Source of the DNA: Seleniivibrio woodruffii
GTDB lineage: Bacteria; Chrysiogenota; Deferribacteres; Deferribacterales; Geovibrionaceae
NCBI RefSeq assembly: GCF_029267515.1
Contig: NZ_JAJUIS010000002.1
Span: 186,001-250,000 of the forward strand
Length of the DNA stretch: 64,000 nucleotides
Direction: 5' to 3'
Shown: piece by piece, positions 8,742 through 16,784 of the stretch
Layout of the letters: each line of letters starts with the position of its first letter
Position numbering within the stretch: the stretch's first letter is position 1
The notes under the pieces: model-generated
The model's database searches: none
What the model saw: the letters and a program-made list of their open reading frames with translations, nothing else
Told to the model about the DNA's origin: nothing
Position numbers and translations under genes: made by a program

Positions 8742-10298
8742 TCAGCCTTCCATTTCTTTTGAGAAGAAATCATCTTCAGACTTACCGGATGACGGTTTCA
8801 GCTCGGAAGCATCGAAACTTATCTCCGCAACTTCTTCTTTAGGAACGTTTTTTTTCTCTTCCACAAGTCCGTCGAACATATCGGAAGCGTGTTGAGTATC
8901 TATCTCCACGTCTGACATATCAAAAGGGATTACGTCTTCCGCCCTGTCTTTCTTAGCGGGAGCATTAAAAAAATCATTATCGTTGATGGAGATATTCTGT
9001 TCCGGTTCATCACCGAATCCGCTGAAAGCTCCCTGAACTTCATTTTTTTCAGGTTCGAAATCAAATTTCTCAAATCCGCTGAACGACGTATCAGCGCTTG
9101 ATTCTTGTTGTGACAGTCCGAAATCATCGGCAATATCAATTGATGTATTAACCTGAGAAGGTTTATCGTCCGAAACAAAGCTGTCCAGAGATATCGGTTC
9201 GTAGTCTGAGATACCGGCTGCTTTTTCAAACGTTTCAAACTCCGCAGAATCATAAGGAACAGGTTCAGGTTCGGAAGTGGCTGCTGCTTCAGGTTCAGTC
9301 ACAACCTCTTCCCTCTTTTCCTCAGCTTTTTCATGGGCGGTTATTTTCTTTGCCTCTTCAATTGCAATACTGCATCCGGATCTTTCGCATACTTGCTCTA
9401 TCTCGTTTATATTGAGTGTGTTTTCGAGATACATCTCATAGATAAGACCTTTTATCCTGTCTCTGTCACCGTTCAATGATTCCAGATAAAGCAGATGGTT
9501 AAACACGGACTTTTCTGAAACCGCATCCTTTATCCGCATTGACATATGGTAGGTAGCCGCCGGAGGAGCCACGGACACTATATCGTTAAATTCCACAGGA
9601 TTGAAACTTTTACTGAAATATGACGCAAGCATGTTCTCCGCCATTTCAAAACTTTCCGGATTGCGTTCAATGAAGGCTTTCAGAAACGGTATTACAAACT
9701 GCGGCTGACTGTTTGATTCCAGAAGATACACGATCATATCGTCAATTTCAAAATCTGTAAGAACCCGGCTTTTGATACAGTCGGCAAGTATGCCGGAAAG
9801 CTCTTTATGGGATCCAAGAACGGTGAGTTTACGCATAACTTTTATTATCAGACGCTTATCATCGGAATTACGTTTTGCAATCTCTGTAAGCAGTGCCGAA
9901 CATTCGGCAAATTTTCCCGCTGCCCTATACATATCCGCCAGAGCGAAAAGGTAGCGCATGGCTATTTTCTGCCTGTTCATTTTCTCATAGACGTCAGCAG
10001 CCGTGCGGTAAAATCTTGGTTTGTCGGATGAGATTATTATCAGTTTGGAAATGATGCTAAGTGCTTCATAATATCTTTCGGAGGCGAGATATCTTTCCAT
10101 CAGCTTAATAAGCAACGATTCGCCTTTAGCCCTGTCGTCAGACATCAGATAGATGTTTGCCATCATTCTGATTGCGGACAGACTGTCACTGTTCCGAGCG
10201 TAATACTCTTCGTAGGCATGAAGGGCTTTTATATATTTCCCTTCCACATACAGACTGTGGGCGTCGAAAATATCCGGCTCTTTTGACCCGAAAAGCAT
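8742..10298 (-). CDS. helical-repeat protein with acidic disordered tail
   Basis: 518 residues, family not identified. Residues 1 to about 310 are a run of helix pairs of TPR type (ALHAYEEYYARNSDSLSAIR, AMRYLFALADMYRAAGKFAE). The remainder is acidic, low in hydrophobics and probably disordered. It carries recurring short pieces such as SGFEKFDF, SGFGDEPE, NDFFNAP and, near the end, DDFFSKEMEG. No signal peptide is seen, so it is likely cytoplasmic. Being directly before ntrY, it may be a scaffold for that pathway or a general assembly factor; this is inference. Confidence 0.75.
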   Translation of the reverse strand: MLFGSKEPDIFDAHSLYVEGKYIKALHAYEEYYARNSDSLSAIRMMANIYLMSDDRAKGESLLIKLMERYLASERYYEALSIISKLIIISSDKPRFYRTAADVYEKMNRQKIAMRYLFALADMYRAAGKFAECSALLTEIAKRNSDDKRLIIKVMRKLTVLGSHKELSGILADCIKSRVLTDFEIDDMIVYLLESNSQPQFVIPFLKAFIERNPESFEMAENMLASYFSKSFNPVEFNDIVSVAPPAATYHMSMRIKDAVSEKSVFNHLLYLESLNGDRDRIKGLIYEMYLENTLNINEIEQVCERSGCSIAIEEAKKITAHEKAEEKREEVVTEPEAAATSEPEPVPYDSAEFETFEKAAGISDYEPISLDSFVSDDKPSQVNTSIDIADDFGLSQQESSADTSFSGFEKFDFEPEKNEVQGAFSGFGDEPEQNISINDNDFFNAPAKKDRAEDVIPFDMSDVEIDTQHASDMFDGLVEEKKNVPKEEVAEISFDASELKPSSGKSEDDFFSKEMEG

Positions 10299-10338
10299 CA
10301 GACATCCTTTTTTATTTTATTTTACCGTAAATTTCCGC

Positions 10339-10701
10339 TTATTCAAAGTATTCCGCGGACTGCACGTCAGTTTCCCAGACCATGACCTTTTCGGTAAGAC
10401 CGCCGAAGGTTTCTTTCAGCCTGCCATATATAAAACGTGCGATATTTTCGCTGGTAGGGTTGTTTGTAATGAAAAATTCTACCTGTTCATTCAGGTATTT
10501 ATGATCCAGTTCCTCAAGTATATCTTTAAGCCTTTTTTTGAGTACGGTAAAGTCTACAAGCATCTCAGTCTCGTTGAGTCTGTCACCTTTAAGATACGCT
10601 TCCACCCGCCAGTTATGACCATGCAAATTTTCGCATTTTCCATTATAATTCCGCAGGTTATGCGCACCATTGAACTGCTGTATGACTCTTACTCTATACA
10701 T
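10339..10701 (-). CDS. queD: 6-carboxy-5,6,7,8-tetrahydropterin synthase
   Basis: A 120-residue member of the PTPS/QueD family, making the pterin precursor of queuosine in tRNA. The zinc ligands are in FNGAHNLR and LHGHNW, and the catalytic cysteine is in GKCENLHGH, the QueD form. Its start overlaps the rluB stop (TAATG). No other queuosine gene is in the window. A role in another pterin pathway is the main alternative. Confidence 0.88.
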   Translation of the reverse strand: MYRVRVIQQFNGAHNLRNYNGKCENLHGHNWRVEAYLKGDRLNETEMLVDFTVLKKRLKDILEELDHKYLNEQVEFFITNNPTSENIARFIYGRLKETFGGLTEKVMVWETDVQSAEYFE

Positions 10702-11387
10702 TATAACATCCCCTCAAGATCTTTGCGTGAAAGCACCCGTATCTCTCCGGCTTTCAATCCGTCGAGATTGACGCGCCCGATGCGCACACGTTTAAGGCGT
10801 TTCACCTGAATATTGAAATGTCTGAACATGTTGCGTATCTGCCGCTTTTTGCCTTCGTGGAGAATAACCCTGTAGCGGCGTTCGTCCATCTCCGTTACGA
10901 TGCACGGAAGATAGTCTATCCCTTCGTAGCTTATTCCTCGTTTAAGTTCATCAACCTGTGCCTGATGAAGGCGTCTGGTAACACTTACGATATACTCTTT
11001 CTGTATCTTTTCATCGCTTTTCTGCAGTTTTCTGATGAAATCGCCGTCATTGCTGAAAATTATCAGCCCTTCGCTGTCATAGTCCAGTCTGCCGGAGTAT
11101 GCAGGTTTTTTCTCTGCAAGTTTCGGGAAGATATCCAGAGTTTCTTTGCCCTGTCCGTCACCGTAAGCCGTAAGTACCTTCACCGGTTTATAAAATGCCC
11201 AATAGAAGAAGTCTTCGACCCCCACCTTTCCGCCGTCCAGTGTAACAACTGATGTTTCGTCCACCTGCACCCACGGACCTTCCGCAACTGCACCGTTAAC
11301 CGTTACGCGTCCATCCGCAACGGCTTTGTCCGCATCCCTTCTCGAAAGGGATGTGTTTTCTGCTAAATATTTGTTAAGTCTTATCAT
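10701..11387 (-). CDS. 23S rRNA pseudouridine synthase, RluB/RsuA family
   Basis: 228 residues. The N-terminal S4 RNA-binding domain (MIRLNKYLAENTSLSRRDADKA) is followed by the catalytic domain with the active aspartate in YSGRLDYDSEGLIIFSNDGD. The C-terminal motif KRQIRNMFRHFNIQVKRLKRVRIG is typical of the RsuA group. It is coupled to scpB through an ATGA overlap, the common scpA-scpB-rluB arrangement. That context favours the RluB type, acting on 23S rRNA, over RsuA or RluE. Confidence 0.88.
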   Translation of the reverse strand: MIRLNKYLAENTSLSRRDADKAVADGRVTVNGAVAEGPWVQVDETSVVTLDGGKVGVEDFFYWAFYKPVKVLTAYGDGQGKETLDIFPKLAEKKPAYSGRLDYDSEGLIIFSNDGDFIRKLQKSDEKIQKEYIVSVTRRLHQAQVDELKRGISYEGIDYLPCIVTEMDERRYRVILHEGKKRQIRNMFRHFNIQVKRLKRVRIGRVNLDGLKAGEIRVLSRKDLEGML

Positions 11388-11902
11388 TGTCTGGATTTAA
11401 GTTCCTGCCACTCTCTGAAAGTGGGAAGTTCGGAGATGTCGTTTATCCCCATGTATTCAAGGAAAAACTTGGTTGTGCTGTAGAGCAGAGGTTTTCCGGG
11501 TACGTCTTTTCTGCCTGTAACCTTTACGAGGTTTTTGTCCAGCAGATAGCGCACGGTTCCTGATGAATTCACGCCTCTGATCTCGTCTATTTCAAGCCTT
11601 GTAATAGGCTGTTTGTAGGCTATTATTGCCGCCGTTTCAAGTGATGCGCGGCTCAGTGTCTCTGTTTTTTCGCCGAAGAAAGGCTCAAGTTCCGTAAAAA
11701 GCTCTTTGTCAGTAACCATCTGGAAGCCGCCTGACACCTGACGTATTTTGATGCCCAGCGACATTTTGTTGTACTCTTCCATATAATCCAGAAGCCTGTT
11801 TTCGAGGTTTATGGGGTCGAGTATCTTGCGGAAAAATTTATTGTCCAGCGGTTCGCCCGCCAGAAACAGTGAGCTGTAAAAGATTTTTTTTTCTCTATCC
11901 AT
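11384..11902 (-). CDS. scpB: segregation and condensation protein B
   Basis: A winged-helix kleisin partner of the SMC-ScpAB condensin, 172 residues. The family motif SLETAAIIAYKQPITRLEIDEIRG is clear, as is GRKDVPGKPLLYSTTKFFLEYMG near the end. A GTG at 11911 would add three residues, but AGGGTG lies at good distance before the ATG at 11902. It overlaps the end of scpA slightly. No smc gene is in the window. Confidence 0.92.
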   Translation of the reverse strand: MDREKKIFYSSLFLAGEPLDNKFFRKILDPINLENRLLDYMEEYNKMSLGIKIRQVSGGFQMVTDKELFTELEPFFGEKTETLSRASLETAAIIAYKQPITRLEIDEIRGVNSSGTVRYLLDKNLVKVTGRKDVPGKPLLYSTTKFFLEYMGINDISELPTFREWQELKSRQ

Positions 11903-12617
11903 TTGCCGCACCCTGCTCTATCTGTTCAATAACTATCTCACCGAAGGTTTCCGCCTGCATGGCGCGCACGATGGCAAGTCGCATAAGTTCCAGCACGGAG
12001 AGGAATGATATCACAACTTCACGTCTGCTTGCACAGGTTTTAACTATGTCGGTCCAAAACAGCTTCTGTTTCTCCTGAATAAGCGCCTTTATCTTAACTA
12101 TAACATCGGAAACGTCCACGATATCCTTCTCAAATTTCATCGGTTTTTCGGTATCCCTTTCCAGAGCGCTGAAAAATGCGTTTGCAATGCGGTACGGATC
12201 CTCCGTCTGCATGGATTCCCGCTCAATGTAGATTGCGGAGGTGCGCATCAGGTATTTCCCTGAATCGCCCTCAAGATCCTTCAACCTTTGTGCAACATCC
12301 TTATAGAACGAATATTCCACCAGTTTCTGTGTAAGGATGAATTTTTCCTCTTCCGGGTCAAGCTCTTCAAGCGGAAGAGATTCTTTCGGCAGCAACATTC
12401 TGGATTTGAGGTATATGAGATAGGACGCCATGTTTATAAACTCGGCGGCAACCTCGATATCCATCTTTTCCATCTCCTGCACGGCATCTACAAACTGTCC
12501 GGCGATAAAGGCGATGGGGATATCGTAAATATTCAGTTCGTTCTTATAAATCAGGTGGATAAGCAGGTCTAACGGACCTTCGAAGTTATCCAGCCTGACA
12601 TCGAGCAAACGGCTCAT
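11895..12617 (-). CDS. scpA: segregation and condensation protein A (kleisin)
   Basis: The kleisin subunit that bridges SMC heads in chromosome condensation, 240 residues. The N-terminal LDNFEGPLDLLIHLIYKNELNIYDIPI is the family signature. The C-terminal winged helix (VISFLSVLELMRLAIVRAMQ) binds the other SMC head. Its ATG overlaps the trpS stop (ATGA), which places chromosome maintenance in the same transcript as trpS. Confidence 0.93.
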   Translation of the reverse strand: MSRLLDVRLDNFEGPLDLLIHLIYKNELNIYDIPIAFIAGQFVDAVQEMEKMDIEVAAEFINMASYLIYLKSRMLLPKESLPLEELDPEEEKFILTQKLVEYSFYKDVAQRLKDLEGDSGKYLMRTSAIYIERESMQTEDPYRIANAFFSALERDTEKPMKFEKDIVDVSDVIVKIKALIQEKQKLFWTDIVKTCASRREVVISFLSVLELMRLAIVRAMQAETFGEIVIEQIEQGAANG

Positions 12618-13594
12618 ATTTTAAGCGCTTTCCTCACTTTTTCCATCATGCAGGCTGCCTCTTCGTTGGCTCTGTCCTGCATGGGTTTTAAGAACTCGTT
12701 TATGTCTTTTATCTCGCTTTCAAATTTTCTGCGGCGCTCCTGCATGGGCTCAAGAAGCTCCTGCATGTGTCTGTAAAGTATCATTTTGCACTCCATACAG
12801 CCTATTGAGGCGGATGTGCAGCCTTTTACAATGTATTCTTTCTCCTCTTCTGTGGAGAACACTTTATGGTAGTCGAATACAGGGCATACTTCGGGGTTCC
12901 CCGGGTCTTTCAGTCTCTGACGGTTGGTATCCGTCACCATCTTTTTAATTTTGTTCTCAACCTCTTTAAGGTCTTCAGAAAGCATGATTGCGTTGCCGTA
13001 GCTCTTGCTCATCTTCCTGCCGTCCAGACCTGGAAGTCTTGGCACTTCGGTGAGCACGCCTTTAGGCTCTGTGAAAACCTCACAGTTATAAAGGTGGTGG
13101 AATCTGCGGATTATCTCACGGCTTATCTCAATGTGCGGAAGCTGGTCTTCGCCCACAGGAACGTATGTTGCGTTGTACATGATAATGTCCGCGGTCATAA
13201 GCACCGGATAGCTGAGAAATCCGAGGTTCGACAGATCTTTGTTGGTCTGTTCCTGCTTTATCTCCTTGTATGTGGGGCATCTTTCAAGCCAGCTCACAGG
13301 GGTGAGCATGGAGAGCAGAAGGCTAAGCTCTGCATGATAGATGTTGTGGGACTGAACGAACATAGTGCATTTGTTCGGGTCTATGCCGACACTAAGCCAG
13401 TCGAAAATGAGCTGTCTGCGGTTTTCTATGATGTCTTCCGGGTCTTCGTAGTTAGTTGTAAGGGCGTGCCAGTCCGCAACGAAGTAGAAACAGTCGTGTT
13501 TCTCCTGCAGTTCCAGCCAGTTTTTAAGTGCGCCGAAATAATGTCCGATATGCAGTCTGCCCGTTGGGCGCATTCCGCTTAATACTTTTTCCAT
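12614..13594 (-). CDS. trpS: tryptophanyl-tRNA synthetase
   Basis: A class I synthetase charging tRNA-Trp, 326 residues as usual. The HIGH motif is in GRLHIGHYFG and KMSKS in GRKMSKSYGN. GEDQLPHIEISREI is the TrpRS-specific stretch near the middle. It follows the M50 protease gene by 11 bases. No leader peptide or T-box is visible ahead of it. Confidence 0.96.
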   Translation of the reverse strand: MEKVLSGMRPTGRLHIGHYFGALKNWLELQEKHDCFYFVADWHALTTNYEDPEDIIENRRQLIFDWLSVGIDPNKCTMFVQSHNIYHAELSLLLSMLTPVSWLERCPTYKEIKQEQTNKDLSNLGFLSYPVLMTADIIMYNATYVPVGEDQLPHIEISREIIRRFHHLYNCEVFTEPKGVLTEVPRLPGLDGRKMSKSYGNAIMLSEDLKEVENKIKKMVTDTNRQRLKDPGNPEVCPVFDYHKVFSTEEEKEYIVKGCTSASIGCMECKMILYRHMQELLEPMQERRRKFESEIKDINEFLKPMQDRANEEAACMMEKVRKALKI

Positions 13595-13605
13595 CTATAA
13601 AACCT

Positions 13606-14250
13606 CTAAAGTAGAATATTCATAAAAAAGTTCATTGCAGGCAACAGGATATAATCTATCGCCCTTGTGAGGAACAGCACGAGAATGATTATGAAACCGT
13701 ATCTTTCGATTGCGGCGAATTTGACAGCTTTGTCATATGGCAGGAAATTCGTAACAATACGCCCTCCGTCCAGCGGCGGGATAGGGATCAGGTTAAAAAT
13801 GAACAGAGCAAGGTTTATTGATACGGAGATTTTCAACATACCTGCAAGGGGTACCAGCACCTTCATAAGCATACTGCCCTCCTGAACCTGCACGTTGTAA
13901 AGGACGCGCAGAAGGATAGCGGAGACTATCGCAAGAACGAAATTTGACAAAGGACCGGCAAATGCAACTATCGCCGGACCGTATTTCGTTTTGCGGTAAA
14001 GGTTTCCGTAATTCACAGGAACAGGCTTTGCCCAGCCGAACAGGCGGGTGATGATAAGAAACAAAAGCCCGAAAAGATCAATGTGGGCTATGGGGTTAAG
14101 TGTGAGTCTGCCCGCTCTTTTTGCCGTATCGTCGCCAAGGATGTATGCGCTCATGCCATGGGAGAACTCATGAACGGTAACCGCAAACATGAACGGAACT
14201 ATCGCCAGCGCTATAAATCGTAAGTATTCTGCTATATTAAAATCCATCAT
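13606..14250 (-). CDS. site-2 protease family (M50) membrane peptidase
   Basis: A 214-residue polytopic membrane protein with the zinc motif HEFSH in VTVHEFSHGMSAYILGD and the third ligand in PIPPLDGGRIV. This short form without PDZ domain is common next to trpS-scpA and is often called a rhomboid-neighbour or YwhC-type M50 protein; its substrates are unknown. Two tandem ATGs exist (14250 and 14247). AGAGGTGA precedes them by about ten bases. It starts the long operon that runs to 4731. Confidence 0.85.
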   Translation of the reverse strand: MMDFNIAEYLRFIALAIVPFMFAVTVHEFSHGMSAYILGDDTAKRAGRLTLNPIAHIDLFGLLFLIITRLFGWAKPVPVNYGNLYRKTKYGPAIVAFAGPLSNFVLAIVSAILLRVLYNVQVQEGSMLMKVLVPLAGMLKISVSINLALFIFNLIPIPPLDGGRIVTNFLPYDKAVKFAAIERYGFIIILVLFLTRAIDYILLPAMNFFMNILL

Positions 14251-14253
14251 AAT

Positions 14254-14282
14254 TATTTATCACCTCTTACATTTCAAGTCAA
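14254..14282 (-). promoter_or_regulatory. candidate promoter of the M50-trpS-scpAB operon
   Basis: TTGACT (14277-14282) and TAAATA (14254-14259), spacing 17, on the minus strand. The predicted start would fall at the ATG itself, while an SD-like AGAGGTGA lies inside the promoter, so either the -10 or the leaderless reading is wrong. Confidence 0.4.
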
Positions 14283-14402
14283 AGACTTTACGAATCGAGA
14301 TATGTTCAATTTTGAGATAATAGTTATTCAAATATGCACATTATGCTGTTCAAAGTCGAAATTTGTATTATACTTAACAATGCTTGCTCTACGTGAGAAG
14401 AT

Positions 14403-15689
14403 ATGAAGAATATCGAACATAACAATATTTTTGAATTAATTTCTTTAGATACAGGACTTTCTGAAGACGAACTGCCCGCGAAACTCCGCAGTATGGGAAG
14501 ACGTTCCTTTATTGATTACGCTGTAAAGAACGGTTTCTCACTGGTTGGGACATCCATGCCCTTCGGTTCCGAAGTTCGCGACCCGAACGGCAAAGTGCTT
14601 ATTAATTCAGGAGTTCCTATCGGGAAATACTTCGAAGCTCTCCTTGACAGATATGTCAACGACGACAGATTTAATACATCAACCATAACCATAGAATGTA
14701 CTTCGGACGTTCTTAACTACTATCGCTCAAAAACCTACGAACGCATCGGAATGATACTTAACGATTTTATTTTTTCGCAGGACAAATACAGTTCGTTTTA
14801 TACCAAGATAAAAGAAAATATGTTTGATGTTAAAGCTATAGACGTTTTTAACAGAGCGGTTGACCACATGCTCGCTTCTCCCGACGGCATAACCGCTATG
14901 GTAAAAATCTTCAAAAACTCCGTTGAAAAGCGTGAGATGATAACCGACAATTTCAACTCGGCATTTATAAGCCTCGCACTTGCGCCCTATTCCCGTAACC
15001 TGCTGATAAGTGACGAATCCGGCGGATTTCTCATGAAAATAGCCCTGACTTCCATACTCCAGAATATTGCAGAGCTTATGGACTGCAAAAATCAGGACTG
15101 CACAGACCGTTCGGCGCAGATTGCGAAGTCTCTGATAAACGACGATTCCGTTGAAGAAGCGATCCGCATGAAGATATACGCGGACGGGGACAAGTCGGTT
15201 CCGATATTTACGGATCAGGTGAACAGAAAAAACTTCTTCCTGCGTATGCTTGTAACAGTCAATCTGTTTGTGGAATTGGTTAAAATCAACAAAACAGACC
15301 CCCACAACCTTGAGGTGCACAAGTCGCTTTACGAGCTTTCAGAGCTTGGATATGCGGACAAGGAGATGGTTACTTTCATCAGCAAACTATTTCTGCCGGC
15401 TGTGAAATCTCTGGTACTGGAATATGCCTATAAAATCAAAAACAGTTGCGGCGCAGACCCTGTCATATGGAGCACCATAGGAGACATGCTGCCTGTGAAA
15501 TTCCTTTGCCCAAAGCCTGACTGTCTCCATGCCGGACAGCATAAAACATTTATACCGGAAGATGTTAAAATTGAAGCGGACAACGTTTACCAAACCAGAA
15601 TAAACGCCGGAATGTACCACACATGCAAACTGCTCACAGATAAATTGCAGGAATATTATAAATCCGTTTCTCAAAAAACTGAAGATTAA
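14403..15689 (+). CDS. orphan protein of unknown function with C-terminal Cys/His cluster
   Basis: 428 residues, family not recognised, on the opposite strand to its neighbours. The N-terminal third has MPFGSEVRDPNGKVLINSG, which recalls the short lead segment of some HD-GYP/HDOD signalling proteins, but no intact HD motif follows. The middle is helical. Near the C-terminus FLCPKPDCLHAGQHKTF looks like a small metal site (C-x4-C-x-H-x3-H). No signal peptide or membrane segment is seen. A TATACT box at 14369-14374 may drive it; SD is weak (GAGAAG). It stands alone and ends against the HxlR gene with 4 bases shared. Confidence 0.75.
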   Translation: MKNIEHNNIFELISLDTGLSEDELPAKLRSMGRRSFIDYAVKNGFSLVGTSMPFGSEVRDPNGKVLINSGVPIGKYFEALLDRYVNDDRFNTSTITIECTSDVLNYYRSKTYERIGMILNDFIFSQDKYSSFYTKIKENMFDVKAIDVFNRAVDHMLASPDGITAMVKIFKNSVEKREMITDNFNSAFISLALAPYSRNLLISDESGGFLMKIALTSILQNIAELMDCKNQDCTDRSAQIAKSLINDDSVEEAIRMKIYADGDKSVPIFTDQVNRKNFFLRMLVTVNLFVELVKINKTDPHNLEVHKSLYELSELGYADKEMVTFISKLFLPAVKSLVLEYAYKIKNSCGADPVIWSTIGDMLPVKFLCPKPDCLHAGQHKTFIPEDVKIEADNVYQTRINAGMYHTCKLLTDKLQEYYKSVSQKTED

Positions 15690-16009
15690 GCGCCCGCCTG
15701 CCTTTTATAATGCTCCCCCCACTCCGCCATGGCATCCAGAACTGTTTTCAGGCTGTATCCGGTCTCTGTAAGAGTGTACTCAACCTTTGGCGGCACCTCC
15801 GCATAAACTTTTCTGTCAACCAGCATACACTCCTCCATCGTACGCAGATTTGCTGTCAGCATCTTTTGGGATATGCCGCAGACAGACCTTTTCAACTCGC
15901 CAAAACGTTTCGTTCCATCCAGAAGGTCGCGTATTATCAGTATCTTCCATTTATCGCCCATAAGCATCAGTGTTACCTCCACCGGGCAGGCAGGAATATC
16001 CTTTTTCAT
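15686..16009 (-). CDS. HxlR-family transcriptional regulator
   Basis: A 107-residue winged-helix regulator. CPVEVTLMLMGDKWKILIIRDLLDGTKRFGELKR is the HxlR signature, with the family cysteine in IPACPVE, which in relatives senses electrophiles or redox change. A TTG at 16021 is possible, but GAGGAAG directly before the ATG at 16009 decides the start. It is divergent from the NAD(P)-binding gene at 16124 and probably controls it and itself. An AGCAC-N6-GTGCT palindrome lies between them. Confidence 0.88.
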   Translation of the reverse strand: MKKDIPACPVEVTLMLMGDKWKILIIRDLLDGTKRFGELKRSVCGISQKMLTANLRTMEECMLVDRKVYAEVPPKVEYTLTETGYSLKTVLDAMAEWGEHYKRQAGA

Positions 16010-16042
16010 TATCTTCCTCAATAGTATCTTTTAGGCAACTAT

Positions 16043-16058
16043 AGCACAAAAAGGTGCT
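16043..16058. promoter_or_regulatory. candidate HxlR operator
   Basis: AGCAC-N6-GTGCT inverted repeat next to TATAGT, the likely -10 of the HxlR gene, and just before the -35 of the divergent gene. It is the best dyad in the 114-base gap; assignment is inferred. Confidence 0.3.
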
Positions 16059-16061
16059 TAC

Positions 16062-16090
16062 TTTACAATATATCCTTTGGAACTTAATGT
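16062..16090 (+). promoter_or_regulatory. promoter of the NAD(P)-binding protein gene
   Basis: TTTACA (16062-16067) and TAATGT (16085-16090), spacing 17, predict a start near 16097 and a leader of about 27 bases holding AAGGAG. Confidence 0.5.
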
Positions 16091-16123
16091 AATCTTACAA
16101 ATTGATTTTACAAGGAGATTGTC

Positions 16124-16759
16124 ATGAAAATAGCAGTCATAGGCGCAAGCGGAAAACAGGGAAAGATGCTTGCAGAGGAAGCGCTTAGAAGAGGACACGA
16201 GGTCACGGCTGTTGTACGGAACAAAGCCAAACTTAATGGTTTCAGCGGAAAAGTCATCGAAAAGGATATTCTTGCACTGACATATGAGGATGTTAAAGAT
16301 AATGATGCAGTGATAAACGCCTTCGGAACGGGTGCGGCTGACGATCCTGTTCTGCACCAGACCGTTATGGCTCATATGATTGATATTTTTTCCGGAAAAC
16401 CCAACAGACTGCTTGTTGTTGGCGGAGCGAGCACCCTTTTTGTTGATAAGGAACATAAGGTACGCCTCCTCGACACGCCGGAGTTTCCTGATGTATGGAA
16501 ACCGGTTGCGGGCAGCATGGCAAAGGCTTTTGAAATGCTTAAAACGCATAACGACGTGAACTGGACGTTTTTCAGTCCGGCGGCATTTTTCATTGCAGAC
16601 GGCAAACGCACAGGCAGCTATATACTTGGTGAGGATGAGCTGATACTGAATTCGCAGGGGAAGAGCGAGATAAGCTATGCGGATTATGCCACAGCAATGG
16701 TTGATGAAGTTGAGAAAGGAAACTATATCAGAAAACGCTTTACGGCAGTTGCTGGATAA
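16124..16759 (+). CDS. NAD(P)H-binding atypical SDR family protein
   Basis: 211 residues with an N-terminal Rossmann motif GASGKQGKMLAEEALRRGHEV and the nucleotide-proximal VVRNKAKL. It belongs to the NAD(P)H-binding group of atypical short-chain dehydrogenases (YwnB/NmrA-like). Such proteins beside HxlR regulators are thought to act in redox or electrophile stress, though substrates are rarely known. Strong AAGGAG before ATG. Followed at once by a good intrinsic terminator, so it is monocistronic. Confidence 0.85.
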   Translation: MKIAVIGASGKQGKMLAEEALRRGHEVTAVVRNKAKLNGFSGKVIEKDILALTYEDVKDNDAVINAFGTGAADDPVLHQTVMAHMIDIFSGKPNRLLVVGGASTLFVDKEHKVRLLDTPEFPDVWKPVAGSMAKAFEMLKTHNDVNWTFFSPAAFFIADGKRTGSYILGEDELILNSQGKSEISYADYATAMVDEVEKGNYIRKRFTAVAG

Positions 16760-16763
16760 ACAC

Positions 16764-16784
16764 GGGGCTTTATGCCCCTTTTTT
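16764..16784 (+). terminator. intrinsic terminator after the SDR-type gene
   Basis: GGGGC-TTTAT-GCCCC stem followed by six T on the plus strand, 4 bases after the stop codon and overlapping the end of the convergent ispD gene. Confidence 0.85.

Noticed and set aside
14969-15320. Antisense frames inside the orphan gene
   Set aside because: The plus-strand gene has a start, promoter-like -10 and normal composition; the antisense frames have no SD or recognisable motif.
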